Source of the DNA: an uncultured Clostridia bacterium
Lineage (GTDB): Bacteria > Bacillota > Clostridia > TANB77 > CAG-508
Reading direction: 5' to 3'
Assembly (NCBI GenBank): GCA_948745425.1
Contig: CAPZDM010000095.1
Span: 1 to 5,122 of the forward strand
DNA: 5,122 nt
Shown: positions 1 through 4,569 of the stretch, piece by piece
Numbering within the stretch: the stretch's first letter is position 1
Layout: every line of letters begins with the position of its first letter
Translations under genes and position numbers: made by a program
The notes under the pieces: model-generated
Told to the model about the DNA's origin: nothing
Databases searched by the model: none
Seen by the model: the letters and a program-made list of their open reading frames with translations, nothing else

Positions 1-2
1 TG

Positions 3-68
3 GACAAGATAGAGGGATTAGAAGAGAGATTAAAAAGATTGGAAGAGTTGAGTAATGATAGACGATAA
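3..68 (+). CDS. 3' end of an unidentified gene, coiled-coil tail (partial)
   Basis: This frame is open from the first complete codon at the window edge to a TAA at 66-68 and encodes about 21 residues (DKIEGLEERLKRLEELSNDRR). Leucines and isoleucines are spaced in a heptad-like way between charged residues, so the tail probably forms a coiled coil. The start and the rest of the protein lie outside the window and no function can be given. A candidate terminator begins 23 bases after the stop, which fits a real gene end. A chance open frame of this length in AT-rich DNA cannot be excluded. Confidence 0.4.
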   Translation, partial: DKIEGLEERLKRLEELSNDRR

Positions 69-91
69 AAAGTATATTTTAAAAAGCCACT

Positions 92-134
92 CAACAACAA
101 CAAAAGTTGCTTTTCTTCTTGTTGTTGTTGTTTT
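92..134 (+). terminator. Candidate rho-independent terminator (CAA/TTG stem)
   Basis: Twelve bases at 92-103 (four CAA units) pair perfectly with 119-130 (four TTG units) around a 15-base loop. A TTTT run and further T/A-rich sequence follow. The stem has only four G-C pairs and a large loop, so it would be a weak terminator. Its place 23 bases after the partial gene and before the origin makes insulation of the origin the simplest role. It could instead be a structured element of the origin. Confidence 0.4.
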
Positions 135-171
135 ATATATTTTTTAAAGATCTTTTTAAAACATATTTTAA

Positions 172-202
172 TATTTTCGGAGGGTGGAAAGTCGCGAAAA
201 TA
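172..202. repeat. 8-bp inverted repeat TATTTTCG / CGAAAATA in the origin
   Basis: TATTTTCG at 172-179 is mirrored exactly by CGAAAATA at 195-202. The 15-base spacer is G-rich (GAGGGTGGAAAGTCG). It lies between the AT-rich segment and the first iteron and has no coding explanation. It may be a binding site for Rep, a host factor or priming proteins. That role is inference from position only. Confidence 0.5.
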
Positions 203-214
203 CTGGGTTTGTTT

Positions 215-356
215 GATGAAAAAGCCACCTAATGAAGATGAAAAGCCACCTAATGAAGATGAAAAAGCCACCTAATGAAGATGAAAAAGCCACCTAATGA
301 AGATGAAAAGCCACCTAATGAAGATGAAAAGCCACCTAATGAAGATGAAAAGCCAC
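215..356 (+). repeat. Iteron array: six complete units plus a truncated seventh
   Basis: The unit runs GATGAAAA(A)GCCACCTAATGAA. Copies lie at 215-236, 237-257, 258-279, 280-301, 302-322 and 323-343. They are 22, 21, 22, 22, 21 and 21 bp long, differing only in whether the A run has five or four bases. The seventh copy (344-356) keeps GATGAAAAGCCAC and then turns into the -35 box of the rep promoter. A spacing of about 21 bp, two helical turns, puts all sites on one face of the DNA, as is usual for Rep-binding iterons. A detached fragment, AAAAGCCACT at 82-91, matches the truncated copy at 348-357. The 21-bp copies can be read as a heptapeptide, but the 22-bp copies break the frame and bring in stop codons. 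Confidence 0.92.
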
Positions 357-386
357 TTGACAAAATTAAGAGTGATGTTTTATAAT
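357..386 (+). promoter_or_regulatory. rep promoter, abutting the truncated iteron
   Basis: TTGACA at 357-362 and TATAAT at 381-386 both match the sigma-70/sigma-A consensus fully, with an 18-bp spacer. The -35 box starts at the base right after the truncated seventh iteron. Rep bound to the array would therefore touch or block RNA polymerase, which gives a ready explanation for autorepression and copy control. Transcription should start near 392-394, so the mRNA would begin almost at the ribosome binding site AAGGAGGG (393-400). Confidence 0.85.
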
Positions 387-406
387 AAAATAAAGGAGGG
401 AAGAAA

Positions 407-1438
407 ATGAATAAAAATATTATAAATACAATAGATGAAAAGAAAAAAGATGTTGTTTTATCTAATGATTTAGTTGAAGCAAAATATAGACTTTCTGCAT
501 TGGAACAGAAAGTGATACATTTATTATTGGCTCAAATTGATTTATCTGATGATGATTTGAAATATTATTGTTTAAATGTATCAGATTTTTTAAAAATTTT
601 TAACAACAATAATTATGTAAGAGATATAAAAAGAGTGTTAGATGAGCTTTTAGTTACTAAAATTGAAATACAATCTAGTAATGCCATCTTAAAAACTACT
701 TGGTTTGCTAGTGCACAATATTTTGAAGGTGGGAAAATTGAAATAGAATTTTCTAGGAAATTGAAACCATATTTAATAGGACTAAAGAAAAGTTTTACGA
801 AATATAACTTAAATTATATTATTGAGTTCAAAAGTGGTTATTCAATTCGGATGTATCAATTATTAAAGCAGTACCAGAAAATCGGAGTACGTGAAATAGA
901 ATTGTTAGTATTAAAAAAATATTTACAAATTGAAAAACAATATGAAAGATATTCACATTTTAAAGAAAAAGTGATTAATGTTGCTTATGATGAAATTAAT
1001 AAAAATGCGGATATATCATTTACATTTGAAGAGATAAAAAAATCCAGAAAAGTGGATAGGATTAGATTTTACATAACATCAAATAAGCATATGGAGTTTG
1101 AAGATGTTCCTAAAGACAAAAAAGAACAACAAATCAGAGAAGAGCTAGATATAGACGATCTAATCGACCAGCTACGAGAAATTATCAGTGAAAAATTAAA
1201 AACAAAAGAATATAAAGCTATACTTGAGGCGGCTAATAACAATATAGAGCTTGTTCAAGCAAAATATCAGATAGCTAAGAAGCAAAGGAAGATAGATAAT
1301 CTAGTTGGCTGGATGGTAAAAGCTATACAAGAAGAATATTCTGAGCCTATTGAGAAAAGGAAGGTAACTTCATTTAACAACATAGGTGCAAGGGAGTATG
1401 ATTATAATGAACTAGAAAGAGCATTATTAGGTCATTAA
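407..1438 (+). CDS. repB: Plasmid replication initiator protein, Rep_3 (RepB) family
   Basis: A 343-aa cytoplasmic DNA-binding protein that should bind the upstream iterons and start theta replication. Residues 16-223 show the Rep_3 pattern of two winged-helix domains. The family start is VVLSNDLVEAKYRLSALEQK (16-35). The middle motif is KTTWFASAQYF (96-106), and the recognition segment FKSGYSIRMYQLLKQY is at 141-156. The second winged helix ends with VDRIRFYI (216-223). After a charged linker, the C-terminus contains NLVGWMVKAIQEEY (about 301-314), a motif common at the end of initiators from low-GC hosts. The ATG at 407 is chosen because AAGGAGGG (393-400) lies six bases upstream and a near-consensus promoter precedes it. 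The length is normal for the family. It converges on the partition operon, with a shared terminator between. The symbol is a family name and does not claim orthology to one plasmid. Confidence 0.95.
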   Translation: MNKNIINTIDEKKKDVVLSNDLVEAKYRLSALEQKVIHLLLAQIDLSDDDLKYYCLNVSDFLKIFNNNNYVRDIKRVLDELLVTKIEIQSSNAILKTTWFASAQYFEGGKIEIEFSRKLKPYLIGLKKSFTKYNLNYIIEFKSGYSIRMYQLLKQYQKIGVREIELLVLKKYLQIEKQYERYSHFKEKVINVAYDEINKNADISFTFEEIKKSRKVDRIRFYITSNKHMEFEDVPKDKKEQQIREELDIDDLIDQLREIISEKLKTKEYKAILEAANNNIELVQAKYQIAKKQRKIDNLVGWMVKAIQEEYSEPIEKRKVTSFNNIGAREYDYNELERALLGH

Positions 1439-1462
1439 TAATATAGTATGAGGAAAAAAATA

Positions 1463-1487
1463 AACCTGCTTTGTGCAGGTTCTTTTT
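1463..1487. terminator. Bidirectional rho-independent terminator between rep and the partition operon
   Basis: AACCTGC (1463-1469) pairs with GCAGGTT (1475-1481) around the loop TTTGT. On the + strand it is followed by TCTTTTT, ending rep transcripts 25-50 bases after the stop. On the - strand the stem is followed by T, A and then seven T's (complement of the A run 1454-1460), so it can also end the parA transcript coming from the right. That transcript would then contain the repeat blocks at 1492-1685. Confidence 0.85.
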
Positions 1488-1491
1488 ATAA

Positions 1492-1545
1492 TTATATAAG
1501 TTATATAAATTGTATAAGATATATAAGTTATATAACTTATATAAA
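1492..1545. repeat. 9-bp tandem repeat block A (partition-site type)
   Basis: Six contiguous 9-bp units: TTATATAAG, TTATATAAA, TTGTATAAG, ATATATAAG, TTATATAAC, TTATATAAA. The consensus TTATATAAG has a self-complementary 8-base core, TTATATAA. The block lies beyond the 3' end of the RHH gene, just past the terminator. Open frames across it, coding for repeated Tyr-Lys/Ile-Leu/Ser triplets, are by-products of the 9-bp period. The same unit occurs in two further blocks around parA, so it is most likely part of the centromere bound by the small RHH protein. Confidence 0.8.
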
Positions 1546-1588
1546 CTTTAAGTTATCCCAGGTATTTTTTTGTATTTTTATGCAGTGT

Positions 1589-1685
1589 ATATATAAGTTG
1601 TATAAGTTATATAAATTATATAAGTTATGTAGGTTATATAAGTTACATATCTTATATATTATATAAATTACATAAGTTATATATT
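1589..1685. repeat. 9-bp tandem repeat block B (partition-site type)
   Basis: About ten units of the TTATATAAG family run through this stretch: ATATATAAG, TTGTATAAG, TTATATAAA, TTATATAAG, TTATGTAGG, TTATATAAG, TTACATATC, TTATATATT, then a 7-base unit (ATATAAA at 1661-1667), TTACATAAG and TTATATATT. The block is more degenerate than block A and slips by two bases once. Its last unit overlaps the stop codon of the RHH gene (1677-1679). The 43 bases between blocks A and B (1546-1588) hold only AT-rich sequence with no clear signal. Confidence 0.78.
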
Positions 1686-1982
1686 TTTTAATGTATCATA
1701 AATATCTTTGTGCTGCTGCATATCAGCACGAATGAGAGATTGAATATATTTTGTAACAGAGGTACGTTTAAATCCAGCCATAGTAGTTAGATATTCTTTG
1801 TAATCATAAATATCTAATCTTAAGTAGTCGCTATTAGTTTTTTTCTTTTTGGAAGTATTAGAAGATTTTTGAGCTTGTGCCTCCTGCTCCCGTTCTTCTG
1901 TTTTTTCTTGTTCTTGTTCTGGATGAGCTGATCCAAAAAATTTCTCCGTAGGATTTATTCGAGAAAAGTCTTTCTTTGCCAT
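1677..1982 (-). CDS. Small ParB-like partition protein with ribbon-helix-helix fold
   Basis: A 101-aa protein encoded directly after parA. Residues 1-50 are polar and low in complexity (runs of Glu, Gln and Lys), so probably disordered. Residues 51-98 fit a ribbon-helix-helix DNA-binding unit: strand YLRLDIY (53-59), helix DYKEYLTTMAGF (60-71), turn KRT, helix SVTKYIQSLIRADMQQH (75-91). In type Ib partition systems such small RHH proteins bind tandem short repeats at the centromere, repress their own operon and stimulate the ParA ATPase through the flexible N-terminus. The 9-bp repeats on both sides are the obvious targets here. The ATG shares its A with the final base of the parA TAA stop, so translation is probably coupled. 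There is no sequence relation to large ParB proteins. The role is inferred from context and fold. Confidence 0.85.
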   Translation of the reverse strand: MAKKDFSRINPTEKFFGSAHPEQEQEKTEEREQEAQAQKSSNTSKKKKTNSDYLRLDIYDYKEYLTTMAGFKRTSVTKYIQSLIRADMQQHKDIYDTLKNI

Positions 1983-2755
1983 TATCTTTTTACCAGCCTT
2001 TCTTTTAAAAATTCATCAATAAAATCATTGTAATCTTTTGTCACTTTAGACTTAGGAGCTTCTGCGAAGATGTCACTTACTATTAATTGTGATTCTCTCA
2101 CAGCGACCGCTTCTCTGATGGTCGATTTAAAAAGTTTAGTTTTAAGACGCTCTGCCGCTTCTTCTATGTGTTGTTTTAGATCTCTGCTTATTACAGTTCT
2201 GTCACTATATCTTGTTAGTAGTAATCCGGCAATACTTAGATCTGGATTACAATATTTTCTTACATTTTTAATCAGACCTTGAAGCTGTGACAGACCTTGA
2301 ATAGCGTAAGCGTCTGCTGTAAGAGGAATAATGATAGTCTGAGAAGCTGTTAAAGCGTTTACGGTCAATATTCCCAATGTGGGCGGAGTATCTATGATAC
2401 AATAGTCATAATTATCAGATAATTCTTTTAAGACTTCTCTTAACATATATTCCCGTCCAGTCTGCATGAACTCCATGTCTGCTCCAGCTAATGTTAATCC
2501 CCCAGTCATAATATCAAAGCCATTTTTAATATTTATAATAGCCTTTTTTACTGAAATATCATTTTTAAAAACATCATACAGGGTATGCTCTACATTTACC
2601 ATGTCAATTCGACATGAATAGGAAAGATTACATTGTGGATCTAGATCTACAATCATCACTTTATAATTACGATTGTAAAGTCCAGTCGCTAGCGTATGCG
2701 CCGTTGTAGTCTTTGCAACACCGCCTTTTTGATTAGTTAGTGTGATAATTTCCAT
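1982..2755 (-). CDS. parA: ParA-type partition ATPase (Soj/MinD family)
   Basis: A 257-aa ATPase that moves plasmid copies apart by ATP-dependent binding to the nucleoid. The deviant Walker A motif KGGVAKTTT is at residues 10-18, with the signature lysine K10 and catalytic-loop K15. Walker A' DLDPQ is at 37-41, and Walker B YCIIDTPP is at 118-125. The C-terminal REAVAVRESQ (214-223) is typical of the family. There is no N-terminal helix-turn-helix domain and the length is short, which places it in the type Ib class, where the small partner protein does the repression. The ATG at 2755 has AAGGGAG seven bases upstream (complement of 2763-2769). A promoter and nine 9-bp repeats lie just ahead of it. 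The partner gene follows with a one-base overlap. Confidence 0.96.
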   Translation of the reverse strand: MEIITLTNQKGGVAKTTTAHTLATGLYNRNYKVMIVDLDPQCNLSYSCRIDMVNVEHTLYDVFKNDISVKKAIINIKNGFDIMTGGLTLAGADMEFMQTGREYMLREVLKELSDNYDYCIIDTPPTLGILTVNALTASQTIIIPLTADAYAIQGLSQLQGLIKNVRKYCNPDLSIAGLLLTRYSDRTVISRDLKQHIEEAAERLKTKLFKSTIREAVAVRESQLIVSDIFAEAPKSKVTKDYNDFIDEFLKERLVKR

Positions 2756-2770
2756 GTTTTTACTCCCTTC

Positions 2771-2851
2771 TTACATAAGATATATAAGTTATGTAAGTTA
2801 TATAACTTGTATAAGTTACGTAACTTATATATGATATATAAATTATACAAT
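2771..2851. repeat. 9-bp tandem repeat block C (operator/centromere at the parA promoter)
   Basis: Nine contiguous 9-bp units with no slippage: TTACATAAG, ATATATAAG, TTATGTAAG, TTATATAAC, TTGTATAAG, TTACGTAAC, TTATATATG, ATATATAAA, TTATACAAT. The block starts one base upstream of the parA ribosome binding site and runs through the leader into the -10 box (2842-2847). A protein coating it would block parA transcription. Its unit is the same as in blocks A and B, so the operon carries repeats at both ends. The symmetry of the 8-base core would let an RHH dimer bind each unit. Confidence 0.85.
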
Positions 2852-2870
2852 ATATTTCCCGTGTCGTCTA
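2842..2870 (-). promoter_or_regulatory. parA promoter, overlapped by 9-bp repeats
   Basis: Read on the - strand, TAGACG (2870 to 2865, four of six consensus bases) is followed after 17 bp by a perfect TATAAT (2847 to 2842). Transcription would start near 2835, giving a leader of about 80 bases made almost wholly of 9-bp repeats. The -10 box lies inside the last repeat unit, so repression by the RHH partner is likely. Confidence 0.65.
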
Positions 2871-2892
2871 TTGTTTTATATAATAAAAATGC

Positions 2893-2925
2893 TTGTAAAA
2901 ATAAATAACTATGATATGATAGTAA
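2893..2925 (+). promoter_or_regulatory. Candidate promoter of the small ORF with shared ATATGATAGTAA motif
   Basis: TTGTAA (2893-2898, four of six) and TATGAT (2915-2920, five of six) are 16 bp apart, giving a start near 2927. The -10 box sits in ATATGATAGTAA (2914-2925). This is the exact complement of TTACTATCATAT, found in the hairpins at 3246-3257 and 4446-4457, and it differs by one base from the element at the nuclease -10 box. Another possible -10 box, TATAAT at 2879-2884, has no good -35 partner. Confidence 0.5.
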
Positions 2926-2938
2926 GAAAGGTGGAAAA

Positions 2939-2965
2939 ATGCAAGACAAGAAAGGAGAAACATAA
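2939..2965 (+). CDS. Possible 8-codon leader peptide upstream of the small ORF
   Basis: ATG at 2939 opens a frame coding MQDKKGET with TAA at 2963-2965. AAAGGTGG (2927-2934), one base off a perfect ribosome binding site, lies four bases upstream and coincides with the predicted transcript start. The stop is four bases before the ATG of the next gene, and the ribosome binding site of that gene (AAAGGAG, 2951-2957) lies inside the leader. Ribosomes leaving the leader could re-start on the next gene. It may be only a chance open frame. Confidence 0.3.
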   Translation: MQDKKGET

Positions 2966-2969
2966 AAAC

Positions 2970-3161
2970 ATGAAAAAACTATTGTTTAACTTAAAAACAG
3001 ACAGATGTTTACTTTATTTTGACGAAGAAACAAAAAAATATTATCTAATAGACATGGAAAATGATGATTACTTGTATATTGCAAAAAAAGAAGAAATGCA
3101 AAAGAAAATAGATGAACTAGAAAAAGATATAGTTTTGCTGAACGGAGGATTGATGTTGTAG
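2970..3161 (+). CDS. Small hypothetical protein, 63 aa, with C-terminal coiled coil
   Basis: I do not recognise a family. The protein is rich in Lys, Asp and Glu. The first two thirds (MKKLLFNLKTDRC...YLIDMENDDYLYIAKK) look like a small beta-rich fold with alternating hydrophobic residues. Residues 41-57 (EEMQKKIDELEKDIVLL) form a short amphipathic helix that could mediate dimers. There is no signal peptide or membrane segment. I chose the ATG at 2970 because AAAGGAG (2951-2957) precedes it, though at a long 12-base spacing. The frame is open upstream to an ATG at 2889 (VKINNYD...), but that start has no ribosome binding site and lies ahead of the predicted promoter. The gene diverges from parA and faces the nuclease gene tail to tail. 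It shares a promoter motif with the nuclease gene, so the two may be regulated together. Confidence 0.6.
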   Translation: MKKLLFNLKTDRCLLYFDEETKKYYLIDMENDDYLYIAKKEEMQKKIDELEKDIVLLNGGLML

Positions 3162-3192
3162 AGAAGTACATAATAAGAAACTGCTCCTATTT

Positions 3193-3233
3193 ATATCATT
3201 CAAACTTCGTTTATAATGTTGTTTGAGTGATAT
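3193..3233 (+). repeat. Hairpin 1, left module
   Basis: ATATCATTCAAAC (3193-3205) pairs with GTTTGAGTGATAT (3221-3233). This is 13 pairs including one that is a U-G wobble on the + strand, around a 15-base loop. The CAAAC/GTTTG part is shared with the hairpin at 4483-4530. Confidence 0.75.
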
Positions 3234-3280
3234 TTAAACACTTTTTTACTATCATATGTTATAGTAAAAGAGTGTTTAAA
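3233..3280 (+). repeat. Hairpin 2, left module, 20-bp stem
   Basis: The arms at 3233-3252 and 3261-3280 pair over 20 bases with a single T-G wobble (3243/3270), around an 8-base loop, CATATGTT. The left arm and loop contain ACTTTTTTACTATCATAT (3240-3257), repeated exactly at 4440-4457. No T run follows on either strand. The 38 bases after it, to the nuclease stop, are plain AT-rich sequence, apart from AATATTTGTATTATA at 3309-3323, whose complement is at 4556-4570. Confidence 0.85.
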
Positions 3281-3318
3281 AAATCTTCTTCTATTTCTAA
3301 AAATAAAAAATATTTGTA

Positions 3319-4332
3319 TTATAGAAGCTTTAACAAGGCAGTAGTAAGGCTTTCTTGCTTGAATAGAGCTTCGTTCCTTTTTGCTTGCTTGTAAATTTCT
3401 GCTCTCTTTTCTTCCTCTTTTATGATGATGATACCCCAGTCTTTTAAAATAACATTTTCTGCATATTCTAAAAGCTTTTCTGGAATAGCAAGCCAGAAAT
3501 AATCACAGTAATCTGTATATTCGCTCATTTTTTCATCTCTAAGTAAATCATTTTTTGATACTTTGATTTCTATTCCATGCAAATTCAATTCATAATTAAA
3601 TTTACATGTCATATTTTCTGCAATCATAACATCTATGCGTCTGCTGTGTCGTGACGTCGCAGTGAAAACAGCAAATTCAGTAAATTGAGAATATACTCTC
3701 TTATCATATTTACTATTACATGTTATACTAAAAAAGTTTTTTAACCAATTAGGCGTTTTTAAAGCTAATATAATATCGAATGCTTGCAAAGCACTCTGAT
3801 GTATTTGCTGGGTTTCTTCGTTTATCTTTAGTTTATCATAAGCATTTATTTTAGTTGCTTTATGATTATTTTTTTCTTTTTCAGCCTTAACAGTATTCCA
3901 AGCATTTTTTAAGTCACGCCGTTGTATATTGTTTTTTAAAAGTTTATCTATCAAATCATCTTTTACCCGATCATTTGATTGAGAAATTTTGTCAATCAAT
4001 TCGAAGTTATCTGGAGAAACTTGCAAATCCTTCATACGAGGTACTATTCTGTTTTGTTCTAATGCTCTCTTTTCATATTCTTCATAAATTTTACCTTGCT
4101 TTTTCCTTTTCCAGAGAATACTCTCATGAATATTATTTGATTTTGCAAGATAACGAACCCATGCGGTAAAGCTGTGATGAGCATTTAGCCATAAGTTTTC
4201 TTCCTCGACCTCTTTCAATAATTCATAAATTTTCACCCAGTTTTTTTTATCAATTTGTAGTAATTTTGATAATTCTTTTTCAATTTGTTTAAACTTTTCT
4301 TTTCCTAATTCTTTTAACTGTGAAGTATCCAT
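3319..4332 (-). CDS. MmcB-like PD-(D/E)XK nuclease-domain protein with helical, HTH-like N-terminus
   Basis: A 337-aa protein. The C-terminal part (about 215-318) resembles the MmcB-like branch of the PD-(D/E)XK nuclease fold. It has acidic residue E219 in QFTEFAVF, D234 in RRIDVMI, and the core E255-I-K257 in GIEIKVSKNDLLRDEKMSEY. YCDYFWLAIPE (275-285) follows, then a strand pair DWGIIII...RAEIYK. The catalytic set E/D/E-x-K looks intact, so metal-dependent DNA cleavage is plausible but unproven. Residues 1-150 are helical. Residues 50-85 (SFTAWVRYLAKSNNIHESILWKRKKQG) look like a helix-turn-helix, and a lysine-rich linker follows (150-170). The fused DNA-binding part suggests target recognition or autoregulation. 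MmcB proper is a shorter, chromosomal DNA-repair protein. The ATG at 4332 has AAGGAGG (4346 to 4340) seven bases upstream. The gene stands alone between inverted hairpin modules. Roles in repair, in defence or as a selfish cassette are all open. Confidence 0.7.
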   Translation of the reverse strand: MDTSQLKELGKEKFKQIEKELSKLLQIDKKNWVKIYELLKEVEEENLWLNAHHSFTAWVRYLAKSNNIHESILWKRKKQGKIYEEYEKRALEQNRIVPRMKDLQVSPDNFELIDKISQSNDRVKDDLIDKLLKNNIQRRDLKNAWNTVKAEKEKNNHKATKINAYDKLKINEETQQIHQSALQAFDIILALKTPNWLKNFFSITCNSKYDKRVYSQFTEFAVFTATSRHSRRIDVMIAENMTCKFNYELNLHGIEIKVSKNDLLRDEKMSEYTDYCDYFWLAIPEKLLEYAENVILKDWGIIIIKEEEKRAEIYKQAKRNEALFKQESLTTALLKLL

Positions 4333-4358
4333 GAGTGTTCCTCCTTGATATTTTGATG

Positions 4359-4376
4359 TTTACTATTATATATAAT
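4359..4376 (-). promoter_or_regulatory. Nuclease promoter -10 region with hairpin-type ATATAATAGTAA motif
   Basis: On the - strand, TATAAT (4370 to 4365) lies in ATTATATATAATAGTAAA (4376 to 4359). Fifteen of these bases, ATATATAATAGTAAA, recur exactly on the + strand at 4454-4468 in the right hairpin 2. No good -35 box lies 16-18 bp upstream (TTGTTA is only 13 bp away), so the promoter may need an activator. The shared motif is also at the small-ORF promoter (2914-2925). Confidence 0.5.
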
Positions 4377-4437
4377 ATTAAAATAACAAAGATTAAATAA
4401 AAAGTAAATATAAAAAACATGAATCCGATATTAAAAA

Positions 4438-4475
4438 GTACTTTTTTACTATCATATATAATAGTAAAAAAGTGC
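4438..4475. repeat. Hairpin 2, right module
   Basis: ACTTTTTTACTAT (4440-4452) pairs perfectly with ATAGTAAAAAAGT (4461-4473) around the loop CATATATA. A wobble and one G-C pair extend the stem to 4438/4475. The first 18 bases match the left hairpin 2 exactly. The right arm includes a TATAAT inside the motif shared with the nuclease promoter. Bases 4377-4437, between promoter and hairpin, are AT-rich with nothing else recognisable. Confidence 0.85.
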
Positions 4476-4482
4476 CAAATAT

Positions 4483-4530
4483 ACTACTCAAACGGTATCA
4501 TTCTTTACTTTGTGATATCGTTTGAGTAGT
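4483..4530 (+). repeat. Hairpin 1, right module, 18-bp stem
   Basis: ACTACTCAAACGGTATCA (4483-4500) pairs with TGATATCGTTTGAGTAGT (4513-4530) over 18 bases. One G-U wobble on the + strand is the only imperfection, and the loop is 12 bases. The CTCAAAC/GTTTGAG arms correspond to CAAAC/GTTTG of the left hairpin 1. No T tract follows. Confidence 0.85.
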
Positions 4531-4533
4531 TAA

Positions 4534-4563
4534 ATAGAAGCAGTTTCTTCCTTATTATAATAC
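4534..4563 (+). repeat. 30-bp direct repeat motif, copy 1 (ATAGAAGCAGTTTCTTC...)
   Basis: The 30 bases match 4639-4668 at 28 positions; the differences are a C/T at 4551/4656 and an A/G at 4557/4662. The copies are 105 bp apart. The left module has the diverged inverted counterpart at 3166-3188 (GGAGCAGTTTCTTATTATGTAC when read on the - strand). Each copy directly adjoins hairpin 1 of its module, so motif plus hairpin is the repeating unit. Confidence 0.85.
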
Positions 4564-4569
4564 AAATAT

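Larger units (their letters stand above)
135..356. other. Predicted plasmid replication origin (iteron origin of a Rep_3 plasmid)
   Basis: This stretch has no gene and carries the usual parts of an iteron-controlled theta origin just upstream of its initiator gene. There is an AT-rich segment (135-177) that could be the melting region, with a small palindrome AAAGATCTTT at 146-155. A G-rich island follows (178-207), with an 8-bp inverted repeat around it, and then the iterons. No convincing DnaA box (TTATCCACA-like) was found by eye. The assignment rests on layout and on established knowledge of Rep_3 plasmids, where Rep binds iterons next to its own gene. Confidence 0.75.
3166..3280. repeat. 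Left hairpin module, inverted relative of 4438-4563
   Basis: The stretch between the tail-to-tail small ORF and nuclease genes has three parts in order: a 23-base motif (GTACATAATAAGAAACTGCTCC, 3166-3187, and flank), hairpin 1 (3193-3233) and hairpin 2 (3233-3280). The complement of 4438-4563 shows the same order: GTATTATAATAAGGAAGAAACTGCTTC, a hairpin with CTCAAAC/GTTTGAG arms, then a hairpin with CTTTTTTACTAT-type arms. The two modules therefore face each other across the nuclease gene as long imperfect inverted repeats. No open frame explains them. They lack T tracts after the stems, so they are not standard terminators. Confidence 0.75.

Noticed and set aside
215..356. Heptapeptide repeat DEKPPNE encoded by the iterons
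   Set aside because: The 22-bp copies shift the frame and introduce TAA and TGA, so no continuous product exists.
1553..1561. Possible DnaA box TTATCCCAG
   Set aside because: It matches only six of nine positions and lies outside the origin.
1448..1666. Open frame of 72 codons rich in Tyr, Lys, Leu and Ile on the + strand
   Set aside because: It runs through the rep terminator and the 9-bp repeats. The 9-bp period keeps any frame open and produces YKL-type triplets.
1492..1685. CRISPR array
   Set aside because: The repeats are 9 bp, contiguous and without spacers.
2070..2282. Open frame inside parA on the opposite strand
   Set aside because: It is a shadow of parA with no ribosome binding site and no recognisable protein pattern.
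2737..2949. Open frame of 70 codons on the - strand upstream of parA
   Set aside because: Most of it is the translated 9-bp repeat block C, and it overlaps the parA start and promoter.
2986..3171. Open frame of 61 codons opposite the small ORF
   Set aside because: It is the mirror of the small ORF, with no start signals of its own and a composition (Phe/Leu runs) expected from antisense of a Lys/Glu-rich gene.
3193..3280. Hairpins as ordinary rho-independent terminators of the small ORF and nuclease genes
   Set aside because: The stems are AT-rich and neither strand has a T tract directly after them, although a structural role in ending transcripts cannot be excluded.
3975..4169. Open frame inside the nuclease gene on the opposite strand
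   Set aside because: It is a shadow frame. The nuclease frame has the ribosome binding site and the domain match.
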